Assembly: GCF_014197615.1 (NCBI RefSeq)
Contig: NZ_JACIFY010000013.1
Coordinates: 1 to 64,000 of the forward strand
From: Rhizobium esperanzae
GTDB lineage: Bacteria; Pseudomonadota; Alphaproteobacteria; Rhizobiales; Rhizobiaceae
Length of the DNA stretch: 64,000 nt
Direction: 5' to 3'
Shown here: positions 34,915 through 43,673 of the stretch, piece by piece
Layout: the number at the start of each line of letters is the position of its first letter
How positions within the stretch are numbered: position 1 is the stretch's first letter
Translations under genes and position numbers: made by a program
Notes under the pieces: model-generated
The model's input: only the letters and a program-made list of their open reading frames with translations
What the model was told of the DNA's origin: nothing
The model's database searches: none

Positions 34915-35978
34915 CGGTTGCGCGTCCTCGGGTCGAGCGTCCGGTAGAGAAGATCGGACAGAAGGTTGATGCCGATAAAGACCGTGCCGATGACGATCGT
35001 GCCGCCGAGCACGGCGTTCATGTCGGCGTTCTGCAGCGAATTGGTAATGTAGAGCCCGATGCCCGGCCAGGAAAAGACGGTCTCGGTCAGCACCGATCCT
35101 TCGAGCAGGCCGGCATAGGAAAGTGCGATGACGGTGACGAGCGGCACGGCGGCATTGCGCAGCGCATGACCCCAGATCACCCGCGTTTCCGAAAGTCCCT
35201 TGGCGCGTGCGGCAACGATATATTCCTGCGAAAGCTCGTTCAGCATGAAGCTGCGCGTCATCCGGCTGATATAGGCGAGCGAGAAATAGCCGAGCAGCGA
35301 CGCGGGCAGGATGATGTGGCGGAAGACGTCTGAGAAGACGTCCCATTGCCCCTGCCAGGCGCTGTCCAGGAGATAAAAGCCGGTGATCGGCGTGAACGTA
35401 TATTCGAAGACGATATCGATGCGGCCGGGAAAGGCCACCCAGCGCAGTTGCGCATAGAAGATGACGAGCGAGATCAGCGCCAGCCAGAAGATCGGCACCG
35501 AATAGCCGATGAGGCCGATAACGCGCACCAGCTGGTCGGCGAAGCTGCCGCGCCGCACCGCCGCAAGCACGCCGAGCGGCACGCCGACGAAAGCGCCGAT
35601 CAGCGTCCCGAGCGTTGCGAGCTCGACCGTCGCCGGAAATGCCCGGCGAATATCGACCATGACGGGATTGGTCGTCAGCACCGAATTGCCGAAATCGCCG
35701 GACAGGACTCCTTTGATATAGAGGAAGAACTGCTGATAGAGCGGCAGGTTGAAGCCCATCTCCTGGCGCACGCGTTCGACGACATGGGTGGGGGCGCGGT
35801 CGCCGAGGATGGCGAGCACGGGATCGATCGGCACGACGCGGCCGATGAAGAAGGTAACGGCCAGCAGGCCGAAATAGGTGGTGACGGCGGCAAACAGGAA
35901 CCGGCCTGCCGCCTTTGCGAAGGGACCGGCCCGGCCCTTTCGGGGCCGTGCCTCCCGCGTTATTCCCAAGGTGCTCAA
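34911..35978 (-). CDS. Peptide ABC transporter permease (DppB type)
   Basis: The 355-residue permease has the DppB layout: a first TM (AVTTYFGLLAVTFFIGRVVPIDPVLAILG), a long periplasmic loop (GFNLPLYQQFFLYIKGVLSGDFGNS), and five more TM segments. The EAA loop is YIVAARAKGLSETRVIWGHALRNAAVP and the family ending is TVFSWPGIGLYI...GINLLSDLLY. The N-terminal cytoplasmic stretch (KGRAGPFAKAAGRF) is longer than in E. coli DppB. The start is TTG 35978 with AGGAT upstream; it lies 18 bases after the binding-protein stop. No ATG exists before the first TM segment. Confidence 0.9.
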   Translation of the reverse strand: MSTLGITREARPRKGRAGPFAKAAGRFLFAAVTTYFGLLAVTFFIGRVVPIDPVLAILGDRAPTHVVERVRQEMGFNLPLYQQFFLYIKGVLSGDFGNSVLTTNPVMVDIRRAFPATVELATLGTLIGAFVGVPLGVLAAVRRGSFADQLVRVIGLIGYSVPIFWLALISLVIFYAQLRWVAFPGRIDIVFEYTFTPITGFYLLDSAWQGQWDVFSDVFRHIILPASLLGYFSLAYISRMTRSFMLNELSQEYIVAARAKGLSETRVIWGHALRNAAVPLVTVIALSYAGLLEGSVLTETVFSWPGIGLYITNSLQNADMNAVLGGTIVIGTVFIGINLLSDLLYRTLDPRTRNR

Positions 35979-35996
35979 GCGATCAATCCTGCAGGA

Positions 35997-37640
35997 TTAT
36001 TCCTTGGCGATCGGGCCGACGAAGTTGGTGTCGAAGCTCGGACCCAGCTTGAAGTCCTTCACGTTCTTGCGGTAACCGGCCACCTCGGTCTGCTGGAAGA
36101 TGAAGACGAAGGGGCTGTTTGCCAGATATTTCTTCTGGATGTCCTGGTAGATGGCGGCGCGCTTGCCGGCGTCGCGCTCCAGAAGGGCGGCCTTGGCGAG
36201 CTTGTCGAGTTCCGGCGCTTCCCAGGTGTTGCGCCATGCGAGCGTCTTCACCGTGCCGGCATCGGAATTGTCGGGATTGCCGGTAAAGGTATCGGCATTG
36301 GAATTCGGGTCGAAATAATCAGACCCCCACTGGCCAATATACATGTCGTGGGTGCGGGCGCGGTATTTGGTCAGCGTCTGCTTGCCGTCGCCCGGGATGA
36401 TTTCCATCTTCACGCCGGCCTGCGCCAGCGTCTGCTGCATCGATTCGGCAATACCGGTCACTGGCTGCGTGTTGCGCACGTCCATGGTGATCGAGAAACC
36501 ATCGGGCACGCCGGCCTTGGCGAGCAGTTCCTTGGCCTTGGCGACGTCGAGCTTGTAGGGGTTCTCGTCGAGCGCGCCGAGTTGGCCCTTCGGCAGGAAG
36601 GTCTGATGAATTTCGCCGATCCCCTTGATCAGGGTCGCGCCGATCGCATCGTAGTCGACCAGATATTTGAAGGCTTCCTGGACCTCGGGCTTCTTCAGAT
36701 TCTCGTTCTTGTTGTTCAGGCTGACATAATAGATCGTGCCCTTCGGCGCGCTTGTCGTTGCCAGATCGGCATTCTTCGAAACGGCGTCGATATCGCCCGG
36801 CTCGAGGTTGCGGGCGATATCGATATCGCCGGCTTCGAGCGCCAGCCGCTGCGCCGAACTTTCCTTCATGTAGCGGTAGATGACGCGGTTGAGCTTCGCC
36901 TTGTCGCCGTAATAATTGTCGTTGCGCTCCAGCACGACGACTTCGTTGGCGCGCCATTCGCGCAGCTTGTAGGCGCCCGAACCGGCATAGCCGGTCTTCA
37001 GCCATTCATTGCCGAAATCATTGTCGTATTTGTGCTCGGCATCCGGCGTCACCGCCTTCACATGCTCCAGCACCAGCTTCTTGTCGACGACCGACGCGAC
37101 CGTTGCCGTCAGGCAGTTCAGCACGAAGCTCGGCGCATAGGCCTTATCGACCGTGAAGACGAAGGTATTGGCATCGGCCGCCTTGGCCTTTTCGGCAATG
37201 TTTTCGCCGGTCAGGCCGAACTGGGTGAGGATGAAGGCCGGGCTCTTGTCGAGCTTGACGGCGCGCTCGAACGACCAGGCGACATCTTCGGCGGTGACTG
37301 GATTGCCCGAAGCGAATTTCATGCCGGGCTTCAGCTTGAACGTATAGGTGAGACCGTCATCGGAAACGCTCCAGCTCTCGGCCAGATCGCCCTTCACCTT
37401 GGAGGTGTCGTCCATGTCGAGACGGACGAGCAGGCTGTAGCTGTTGCTGGTGATTTCGGCGGTCGACAGCTCGAAAGCCTCGCCCGGATCCATCGTGATG
37501 ATATCGTCGATGGCAAAGCCTTCGACCAGCGTATCCTTGGGCGTTTCGGCGAAGGCGCAGGGTGCGGCCATCATCAGGAGGGAAAGAGCGGCTCCTGCGG
37601 AAAGCAGGCGGAAATTGCGGCTGAGCTTGGTGATCATCAT
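35997..37640 (-). CDS. Family 5 solute-binding protein (peptide importer)
   Basis: The 547-residue periplasmic protein has a signal peptide (RNFRLLSAGAALSLLMMAAPCAFA, cleavage near residue 31) and the SBP family 5 core. Diagnostic parts are DDIITMDPGEAFELSTAEI, LAESWSVSDDGLTYTFKLKPGMKFASGNPVTAEDVAWSFERA and YDAIGATLIKG. Such proteins bind di- or oligopeptides, but also opines, nickel-chelates or sugars. ATG 37640 follows GGGGAA and is one codon before a second ATG. An M19 dipeptidase gene lies 99 bases upstream on the same strand, favouring a peptide substrate. It is the first transporter gene of a five-gene operon. Confidence 0.92.
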   Translation of the reverse strand: MMITKLSRNFRLLSAGAALSLLMMAAPCAFAETPKDTLVEGFAIDDIITMDPGEAFELSTAEITSNSYSLLVRLDMDDTSKVKGDLAESWSVSDDGLTYTFKLKPGMKFASGNPVTAEDVAWSFERAVKLDKSPAFILTQFGLTGENIAEKAKAADANTFVFTVDKAYAPSFVLNCLTATVASVVDKKLVLEHVKAVTPDAEHKYDNDFGNEWLKTGYAGSGAYKLREWRANEVVVLERNDNYYGDKAKLNRVIYRYMKESSAQRLALEAGDIDIARNLEPGDIDAVSKNADLATTSAPKGTIYYVSLNNKNENLKKPEVQEAFKYLVDYDAIGATLIKGIGEIHQTFLPKGQLGALDENPYKLDVAKAKELLAKAGVPDGFSITMDVRNTQPVTGIAESMQQTLAQAGVKMEIIPGDGKQTLTKYRARTHDMYIGQWGSDYFDPNSNADTFTGNPDNSDAGTVKTLAWRNTWEAPELDKLAKAALLERDAGKRAAIYQDIQKKYLANSPFVFIFQQTEVAGYRKNVKDFKLGPSFDTNFVGPIAKE

Positions 37641-37739
37641 GGTCTGTTCCCCTGTTCTTGATTGATTACGAAGCGTTTTGTCGGTCATCTCACATTAAAC
37701 TATTGTCCGTTCCGAGCGCGTCCAGAGGCGCACGGCGCT

Positions 37740-38798
37740 TTAGGCGTGGTCCTCCCGCCAAGCTTGTGCCAGAATACGAAGCCAATTTTCACGGGCAAGT
37801 TTCGTCAGATCGGCCTCACCATATCCAACCTCCTGGAGAGCGGCAATCAGCTTCTGATTGCCGGCCGCGTCGCCGATTTCTTCCGGAATGGTTGCGCCGT
37901 CGAAGTCCGATCCGAGGCCGACGCAGTCGATGCCGATGCGGTTCACCAGATAGTCGATGTGGCGGATCATATCGGCAAGCGGCGTGTCGCTGTCCGAGCG
38001 GCCGTCAGGACGCAGCATGGCGGTGGCATAGTTGATGCCGACGAGCCCGTGGCTTTCGCGGATCGCATCGAGCTGCCTGTCGGTCAGATTGCGCGCCACC
38101 GGCGTCAGTGCATGGGCGTTGGAATGGCTGGCGACCAGCGGCTGGTCCGTCGTTTTCGCCACGTCCCAGAAACCCTTCTCGGTAATATGGGCAAGGTCGA
38201 TCAGGATGCCGAGGCGATTGCATTCCCTCACCAGCGCGAAGCCGGCATCGGTCAGGCCGGGGGCTGTATCCGGCGACATCGGAAAGGCGAAGGGTACGCC
38301 GTAGCCGAAGACATTGTGCCGGCTCCAAACCGGCCCGAGCGACCGCAGCCCCGCCGCATAGAACACTTCGAGCGCCGAAAGATCGGCGCCGATCGCCTCG
38401 CAGCCTTCCATATGCATGACGGCGGCAAAAATACCGTCCGCCATGGCGCCGCGGATATCCTTCACCGTCCGGCAGAGCCGCCAGGCGCCGGCCTGGTCGA
38501 GCCGCAGCGCGATCGCCGCCATTTCGGTGGCGATGGCAAGGGACGGCAGCGGATCGAGAGGCGCCGCCATCGGCGTGATATAACGACCCTCTGCATCCGG
38601 ATCGGCGAAAACGAGATCGCCCGAGGGAATGTAGATGGCGCAGAGACCGCCGGAAAGGCCGCCCTCTCTGGCGCGACGGGCATCGATATGGCCGACCGTC
38701 GTACCCTCCGCGAATTCCGCGATCGGGTCGCTGCCGTCTTTTGCATGTGTCCAAAGTCGAAGGAGAACGTCGTTGTGACCGTCAAATACGAATTGCAT
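37740..38798 (-). CDS. Membrane dipeptidase family (M19) protein
   Basis: The 352-residue protein belongs to the M19 renal-dipeptidase family of zinc amidohydrolase-fold enzymes. The FDGHNDVLLRL motif at residues 5-15 supplies the first His-x-Asp metal site. MHMEGCEAIG near residue 129 holds the bridging Glu, and DLAHITEKGFWDVAK and VASHSNAHAL supply the two C-terminal His ligands. GLGSDFDGA completes the site. No signal peptide is present, so it acts in the cytoplasm. It is followed after 99 bases by the family-5 peptide transporter, so it likely cleaves imported dipeptides, including D-amino acid forms (inference). ATG 38798 follows AGGAAGAC. Confidence 0.88.
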   Translation of the reverse strand: MQFVFDGHNDVLLRLWTHAKDGSDPIAEFAEGTTVGHIDARRAREGGLSGGLCAIYIPSGDLVFADPDAEGRYITPMAAPLDPLPSLAIATEMAAIALRLDQAGAWRLCRTVKDIRGAMADGIFAAVMHMEGCEAIGADLSALEVFYAAGLRSLGPVWSRHNVFGYGVPFAFPMSPDTAPGLTDAGFALVRECNRLGILIDLAHITEKGFWDVAKTTDQPLVASHSNAHALTPVARNLTDRQLDAIRESHGLVGINYATAMLRPDGRSDSDTPLADMIRHIDYLVNRIGIDCVGLGSDFDGATIPEEIGDAAGNQKLIAALQEVGYGEADLTKLARENWLRILAQAWREDHA

Positions 38799-38830
38799 CT
38801 GTCTTCCTGCGCTGCCCTACCGCACAATCC

Positions 38831-38922
38831 CTTAAATCGGGTTCGATTTAAGAATAGAATTACGCAGCATTCAAAGTGCTGCAGCGTCCTTTGCACGTCT
38901 CTTCGGACGCGCGGCGCTGCAG
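38831..38922. repeat. Inverted repeats upstream of the dipeptidase gene
   Basis: A perfect 9-bp inverted repeat (cttaaatcg, 4 bases, cgatttaag; 38831-38852) lies 33 bases upstream of the dipeptidase start. It is followed by a hairpin with an 8-bp outer stem (ctgcagcg at 38879, cgctgcag at 38915) enclosing a GACGCGCGGCGCT core. Similar cores occur near 37715 and 43539. The whole looks like a mobile intergenic repeat rather than a specific operator. Confidence 0.65.
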
Positions 38923-39006
38923 AGGGCGAATGAACCGGCAGAATAGGAAAGCTGACGAAATTCGCCACCTCTTTTTTTAGAAACCCGTCATCGACGCCAA
39001 AATGGA

Positions 39007-39026
39007 ACGGGGGCCGAAGCCCCCGT
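39007..39026 (-). terminator. Terminator of the sugar ABC operon
   Basis: On the minus strand an 8-bp GC-only-type stem (acgggggc / gcccccgt) closed by a UUCG tetraloop begins 25 bases after the permease stop and is followed by TCCATTTT. It is a strong stem with a weak tail. Confidence 0.75.
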
Positions 39027-39051
39027 AAAAATCATCGATCGCACCGTCGGA

Positions 39052-40077
39052 TCAGTGCTTGCGGCGCTTCTTCTGCCGGTAGACGTCGATGACGACAGCC
39101 GCGACGATGATGAAGCCCTTGACGATCTCCTGGTAATAGGCGTCGATCCTGAGGAAGGTGAAGCCCGATGTCATGACGCCGAGGATGATGGTGCCGATGA
39201 CGGTGCCGGTGATGCGCCCGACGCCGCCGGTGAGCGAAGTGCCGCCGATGACGGTCGCCGCGATCGCATCGAGTTCATAGCCGACGCCCATGCTCGCCTG
39301 CGCGGTTTCGGCGCGTGCCGCCGTAACGATCCCGGCGAGACCGGCCAGTAATCCGGCAATCACATAGACCTTGACGAGATGCGCCTCGATATTGATGCCG
39401 GACACGCGCGCCGCCTGCGGGTTGGCGCCGATGGCATAGGTGAACTTGCCGTAGCGGGTGTAGCGCAGCGCAATGTGAAAGATCAGAGCGACGACCAGGA
39501 AGACGACCACAGGCCAGGCTTTGGTCCCGATGAAGTGAAACTGCTCGGTGATCCCGGAAACCGGCTGGCCCTTGGTATACCACTTGGCCACACCTCTGGC
39601 CGATACGAACATGCCGAGCGTCGCGATGAACGGAGGGATCTTGGTGTAGGCAATCAGCGCACCGTTCGCCAGACCCGCTGCCGCCCCGATCAGCAGGCCG
39701 ACCATAATCGGCACAACGGCCGGCAGGTCGGTCAGTGACGGAAACACCGCCCGTCCCCAGGTCGACGACTGGGCAAAGCTTGTCGCGATCATCGCCGTCA
39801 TGCCGACGACCGAGCCGGAGGAAAGATCGATGCCGCCTGTTATGATGACCTGCGTGACGCCGACGGCGATGATGCCGATGACGGAGACCTGCAGGATCAT
39901 GATCGTCAGGCGCTGCGAATTCAGAAGAAAGCTCTGGCCGATGAACATCCAGCCGAGCGCTTCATAAATGAGCGCGATGCCGACAAGCACGAGGAAGATG
40001 CTGAGCTCGGGCGGCATACGCCGCCGCCTTTGCCGGGTCGCGAGCGGAGCCGCGCCCTCTGCTGCCTTGGTAGTCAT
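39052..40077 (-). CDS. CUT2 sugar ABC transporter permease (RbsC type)
   Basis: The 341-residue permease has eight to ten TM segments and the CUT2 signature GVTQVIITGGIDLSSGSVVGMTAMIA near residue 80. YAIGANPQAARVSGINIEAHLVKVYVIAGLLAGLAGIV and GGTSLTGGVGRITGTVIGTII follow in the C-terminal half. It imports a monosaccharide or cyclitol with the ATPase and binding protein encoded upstream. A cytoplasmic basic segment (RQRRRRMPPE) precedes the first TM. ATG 40077 lies 34 bases after the ATPase stop. It is the last gene of the operon and is followed by a terminator. Confidence 0.93.
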   Translation of the reverse strand: MTTKAAEGAAPLATRQRRRRMPPELSIFLVLVGIALIYEALGWMFIGQSFLLNSQRLTIMILQVSVIGIIAVGVTQVIITGGIDLSSGSVVGMTAMIATSFAQSSTWGRAVFPSLTDLPAVVPIMVGLLIGAAAGLANGALIAYTKIPPFIATLGMFVSARGVAKWYTKGQPVSGITEQFHFIGTKAWPVVVFLVVALIFHIALRYTRYGKFTYAIGANPQAARVSGINIEAHLVKVYVIAGLLAGLAGIVTAARAETAQASMGVGYELDAIAATVIGGTSLTGGVGRITGTVIGTIILGVMTSGFTFLRIDAYYQEIVKGFIIVAAVVIDVYRQKKRRKH

Positions 40078-40111
40078 GTCAAACCTCCCTTGGACGATCG
40101 CAGGCGGCGCA

Positions 40112-41653
40112 TCACTGCGCAGCCAGCTCCATCACCTTGATCTGCGTTGCTTCATCGCGATTGAGGAAACCGGTGACGCGTCCCTCATGCATGACCATGA
40201 TGCGGTCGCTCATGCCGAGAACCTCGGGCATTTCGGATGAGATCATGATGACGGCCACGCCGTTTCGCGCCATCTCCGTCACCAGCCGGTGGATTTCCGC
40301 CTTGGCGCCGACATCGATGCCGCGCGTCGGCTCGTCGAGGATCAGGATCCGCGGATTGGTGAGCAGCCAGCGCCCGATCAGCACTTTCTGCTGATTGCCG
40401 CCGGAAAGATTTTCCACCCGCTCGTAGAGATTGGGCGTTTTCACCCGCAGCTTTTTCGCCATGTCTTCGCAGGTCGCCTCGATTGCGCCCTGCTGCACGA
40501 AACCGCCCTTGACATATCTGTCCTGCAGAACGGCGATCTGCATGTTTTCGAGAATATCGAGGATCAGCAGACAGCCGGTATCTTTGCGGTCCTCGGTCAG
40601 GAAGGCCATCTGGTGGCGGATAGCCTCGGTCGGCGAGGAAATCGTCACCGGTTTGCCGTAGAGCTCGATCGAGCCGGAGCTTGCCGGCGTCACGCCGAAC
40701 AGCGTTTCGGCGACATTCGATCGCCCGGAGCCGACAAGGCCGGCCACGCCGAGAATCTCGCCCGCCCTCACCTCGAAGGAGACGTCCCTGAAGACGCCGT
40801 TGAGGCAAAGATCCCTAACGGAGAGCATGACCTCGCCGATCGGCACCTCTTCTTTCGGAAACATCTGGGTGATTTCGCGCCCGACCATCATGCGGATGAT
40901 GTCGTCGCGGGTGACGTCGGTCGAAGCATGCGTGCCGATATATCGGCCGTCGCGGAAGACGGAGAACTCGTCGGCGATCTCGAACAGCTCGTTCATCTTG
41001 TGGGTGATGTAGACGATGCCGATGCCCTGGGCCCTGAGGTCGCGGATGATGCGGAAGAGATGCTCGACCTCGCGCTCGGTCAGCGCCGAGGTCGGCTCGT
41101 CCATGATCAGCACGTCGGAATTATAGGAGACCGCCTTGGCGATCTCGACCATCTGCCGGTTGGCGACCGACAGGTGCCGGACCTCGATATCGGGATCGAT
41201 GTCGATATTGAGCCGGGTAAACAGTTCCTCGGTCATGCGGTGCATGACGCCGTGATCGACGAAGCCGAGGCGGTTCTTCGGTTCGCGGCGGATCCAGATA
41301 TTTTCCGCGACCGTCATGAACGGCATCAGGTTCAGCTCCTGATGGATCATGGCAATGCCGTTTTCCAGCGCGTCGAGCGGAGATTTCAGCCGGATTTCGA
41401 CGCCTTTCAGGCGGATATCGCCCTTGTCGGGTATGTAGATGCCGGCAAGGATCTTCATCAATGTCGATTTGCCGGCGCCGTTTTCGCCCATCAGCGCATG
41501 CACGGAGGCGCGCTTCAGCCGGAACTGGACGTCGTCGAGGGCGACGACACCGGGAAATTCCTTGCGAACGCCCTCGGCGCTCAGCAGATATTCCGCATTC
41601 GGAACTGCGCCGCTCGCACGCACGGCGGCCATGGTTGTCGGGCTGACGGCCAT
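40112..41653 (-). CDS. CUT2 sugar ABC transporter ATPase (RbsA type, double NBD)
   Basis: The 513-residue protein has two fused nucleotide-binding domains, the rule in CUT2 sugar importers. The first has Walker A GENGAGKST near residue 55, signature LSVANRQMVEIAKAV and Walker B VLIMDEPTSALTE. The second has a degenerate Walker A (GLVGSGRSN), signature LSGGNQQKVLIGRWL and Walker B ILILDEPTRGIDVG. The pattern of one intact and one altered site is normal for RbsA. ATG 41653 follows GGAGGA; the frame stays open upstream but overlaps the binding-protein region. The operon order is binding protein, ATPase, permease. Confidence 0.93.
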   Translation of the reverse strand: MAVSPTTMAAVRASGAVPNAEYLLSAEGVRKEFPGVVALDDVQFRLKRASVHALMGENGAGKSTLMKILAGIYIPDKGDIRLKGVEIRLKSPLDALENGIAMIHQELNLMPFMTVAENIWIRREPKNRLGFVDHGVMHRMTEELFTRLNIDIDPDIEVRHLSVANRQMVEIAKAVSYNSDVLIMDEPTSALTEREVEHLFRIIRDLRAQGIGIVYITHKMNELFEIADEFSVFRDGRYIGTHASTDVTRDDIIRMMVGREITQMFPKEEVPIGEVMLSVRDLCLNGVFRDVSFEVRAGEILGVAGLVGSGRSNVAETLFGVTPASSGSIELYGKPVTISSPTEAIRHQMAFLTEDRKDTGCLLILDILENMQIAVLQDRYVKGGFVQQGAIEATCEDMAKKLRVKTPNLYERVENLSGGNQQKVLIGRWLLTNPRILILDEPTRGIDVGAKAEIHRLVTEMARNGVAVIMISSEMPEVLGMSDRIMVMHEGRVTGFLNRDEATQIKVMELAAQ

Positions 41654-41721
41654 CTCATCTCCTCCAAATACGGACAGGCGGAAAGGATGCGGGCAGAGCC
41701 CGCATCCTGTTGGCACTCGTC

Positions 41722-42651
41722 TCAGTTCTTGGTGACGAAGTCCTTGACGTTGGCAGGGGTGACGAGCTGGAAGGGAATATAGACCTTCTTCTCGATCTTT
41801 TCGCCCTTGGCGAGCTTGAGCGCAGCGTCGAGCGAGCCCTTGCCCTGGCCGGCAGCGTCCTGGAAGACGGTGACGTCGAGATCGCCGGCCTGCATGGCGG
41901 CAAGCGCGTCCTGCGTGGCGTCGACGCCACCGACGACGACCTTGGTCATGTCCTTGCCGGCAGCCTTCAGCGCCTGGATGGCGCCAATCGCCATTTCGTC
42001 GTTGTTGGAGATGACGGCGTCGAATTCGATGCCGCTGGACAACCAATTGGTCATCAGGTCGGCGCCCTGGGTGCGGTCCCAGTTGGCCGTCTGCTCTTCG
42101 ACGATCTCAAGGCCCTTGCATTCATCGGTCTTGACGACGTCATGAACGTCCTGGGTGCGCATGCGTGCAGCCTGGTTGGAAAGCTCGCCCATGATGACGA
42201 CGGCCTTGCCCTTGCCACCGAGAATGCGGCAGATTTCCTTGGTTTCCAGCGTGCCGGATTCCTGCTCGTTGGAGGCGACGAAGGCCTGCTTGTCCGGCAG
42301 CGTGTCGACATTGACCGGCTGGCGGTTGACGTAGACAAGCGGAATGCCGGCATCGGCGGCGAGCTTGGACATTGCCGTGGTTGCGTCGGTATCGACAGGG
42401 TTGACGATGATTGCATCGACCTTGGAGGCGATGAAATTCTGGATCTGGCTCTGCTGCTTGGAAACGTCGTTCTGTGCGTCTTCGACCTGCAGTGTCACGC
42501 CGGAAAGCGTCTTTGCATAATCGGTCATGCCGTTGCGCAGAACGGTCAAGAAGTTGTCGTCGAATTTCGCCATCGAGACGCCGACGGTTTCTGCGTGCGC
42601 GGCCGTCGACATGACGAGCGCCATCGCAGTGCCCAGGATAAACTTTTTCAT
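41722..42651 (-). CDS. Periplasmic sugar-binding protein (CUT2; possibly inositol/rhizopine type)
   Basis: The 309-residue protein has a signal peptide (KKFILGTAMALVMSTAAHA, cleavage near residue 20) and a periplasmic-binding-protein type I fold. ETVGVSMAKFDDNFLTVLRNGM, VDAIIVNPVDTDATTAM, GIPLVYVNRQPV and AVISNNDEMAIGAIQALKAAG are its diagnostic segments. The VNRQP and FDDNFL forms remind me of rhizobial myo-inositol and rhizopine (MocB) binding proteins, but the ligand is an inference. ATG 42651 follows GGAGGA. It is the first gene of the operon; the promoter lies in the 371-base region before the divergent DUF1993 gene. Confidence 0.88.
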   Translation of the reverse strand: MKKFILGTAMALVMSTAAHAETVGVSMAKFDDNFLTVLRNGMTDYAKTLSGVTLQVEDAQNDVSKQQSQIQNFIASKVDAIIVNPVDTDATTAMSKLAADAGIPLVYVNRQPVNVDTLPDKQAFVASNEQESGTLETKEICRILGGKGKAVVIMGELSNQAARMRTQDVHDVVKTDECKGLEIVEEQTANWDRTQGADLMTNWLSSGIEFDAVISNNDEMAIGAIQALKAAGKDMTKVVVGGVDATQDALAAMQAGDLDVTVFQDAAGQGKGSLDAALKLAKGEKIEKKVYIPFQLVTPANVKDFVTKN

Positions 42652-42798
42652 TTTCACTTCCTCCACAAAGCGGTGCCCGGCTGCACCCTCCTCACGCCGG
42701 AGCTCCAGGCATTTGCCCTGAAGCCGTAATTCCCTCGCGCCGCCTCTCCCGCGGCGCTTCCGCAAAACGGAACAAACAAACCGTAAAATTTGCTCTTC

Positions 42799-42812
42799 GG
42801 AATATTCATTCC
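42799..42812. promoter_or_regulatory. Candidate operator upstream of the sugar ABC operon
   Basis: A short inverted repeat (ggaat, 4 bases, attcc) lies about 150 bases upstream of the sugar-binding-protein start, in an AT-rich part of the intergenic region. It could bind a dimeric repressor. The evidence is symmetry and position only. Confidence 0.25.
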
Positions 42813-43022
42813 ATTTTCTGGGAACGGCGTCAAGCCTCTTTAGCGGCGACGAGGCATGGATAAAGCTGCAATGCCACGGACTTCATGATCGGCGCCCGCA
42901 TGCCGCTGTTGTGAAAGACGAGGGCCGCATCCATTTATGGGAGGTCGAAGACAAGGCCGGGCCGCAGGCGTCTTCGATTTCTCGATGCGGCCGGTCATTT
43001 AAAGATTTTGGAGACAGGACAA

Positions 43023-43520
43023 ATGTCCATTTCGATCTATCGCCTCACCGTTCCGATGTTCCAGCGCGGCCTTGCCAGCCTGAAAACCTATCTCGACAAG
43101 GCCGAAGCCTATGCGAAGGAAAAGAATATCGATCCGACGATCTTGGTCGCTGCGCGTCTTGCGCCTGACATGCTGCCGCTCTCCGGCCAGTATCAGCGCG
43201 CCAGCGACAGCGCCAAATTCACCCTCGCCCGCCTGACCGCCACCGAGGCCCCGAAGTTCGAGGACAATGAGAAGACGTTCGACGAGCTTCGCGAGCGCCT
43301 GGCAAAGACCGAAGCCTATCTCGCCGGCTTCTCAAAGGAAGCGCTGGAAGGCGTCGAAAGCCGTCAGATCACCCTGCCGGGCAACAGCGGCATCGTGCTG
43401 CCCGGTGACGAATATGTCACCGTCTTCGCCCTGCCGAATTTCTATTTCCACGTCGCGACCGCCCACGCCATCCTGCGCAACCAGGGTGCGCCGATCGGCA
43501 AGCGTGATTATCTCGGGTAA
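43023..43520 (+). CDS. DUF1993 family protein
   Basis: The 165-residue soluble protein fits DUF1993: SIYRLTVPMFQRGLASLKTYLDKAEAYA at the N-terminus, LAPDMLPLSGQYQRASDSAKFTLARL in the middle, and FALPNFYFHVATAHAILRNQGAPIGKRDYLG at the end. The fold is expected to be a helical bundle related to DinB-like proteins, and the paired His near the end (FYFHVATAHAI) could bind metal. Function is unknown. ATG 43023 follows GGAGACAGGACAA. It is a single gene, divergent from the sugar ABC operon and followed by hairpin repeats. Confidence 0.85.
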   Translation: MSISIYRLTVPMFQRGLASLKTYLDKAEAYAKEKNIDPTILVAARLAPDMLPLSGQYQRASDSAKFTLARLTATEAPKFEDNEKTFDELRERLAKTEAYLAGFSKEALEGVESRQITLPGNSGIVLPGDEYVTVFALPNFYFHVATAHAILRNQGAPIGKRDYLG

Positions 43521-43538
43521 AGTGCTTAGCCCCGACTT

Positions 43539-43669
43539 CGCGCGTCCTTTGGGACGCGCGGCGCTCTAAAGCAATTCCAGGAAAAGTGTGAAGCGGTTTT
43601 CCGTCCGGGATTGCTTAAGAACAAAAGGGTAGAGCGGTTCTACACTTCCATGAAAAGCTGAACCGCTCT
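43539..43669. repeat. Three successive intergenic hairpins
   Basis: Hairpin one (43539-43560) has a perfect 9-bp stem (cgcgcgtcc / ggacgcgcg). Hairpin two (43571-43614) belongs to the covarying family of 6125 and 53306: an outer stem (gcaattcc / ggattgc), an inner stem (ggaaaa / ttttcc) and loop gtgtgaagcgg. Hairpin three (43631-43669) has a 10-bp stem (agagcggttc / gaaccgctct). They separate the convergent DUF1993 and sulfatase genes. Confidence 0.8.
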
Positions 43670-43673
43670 AACT

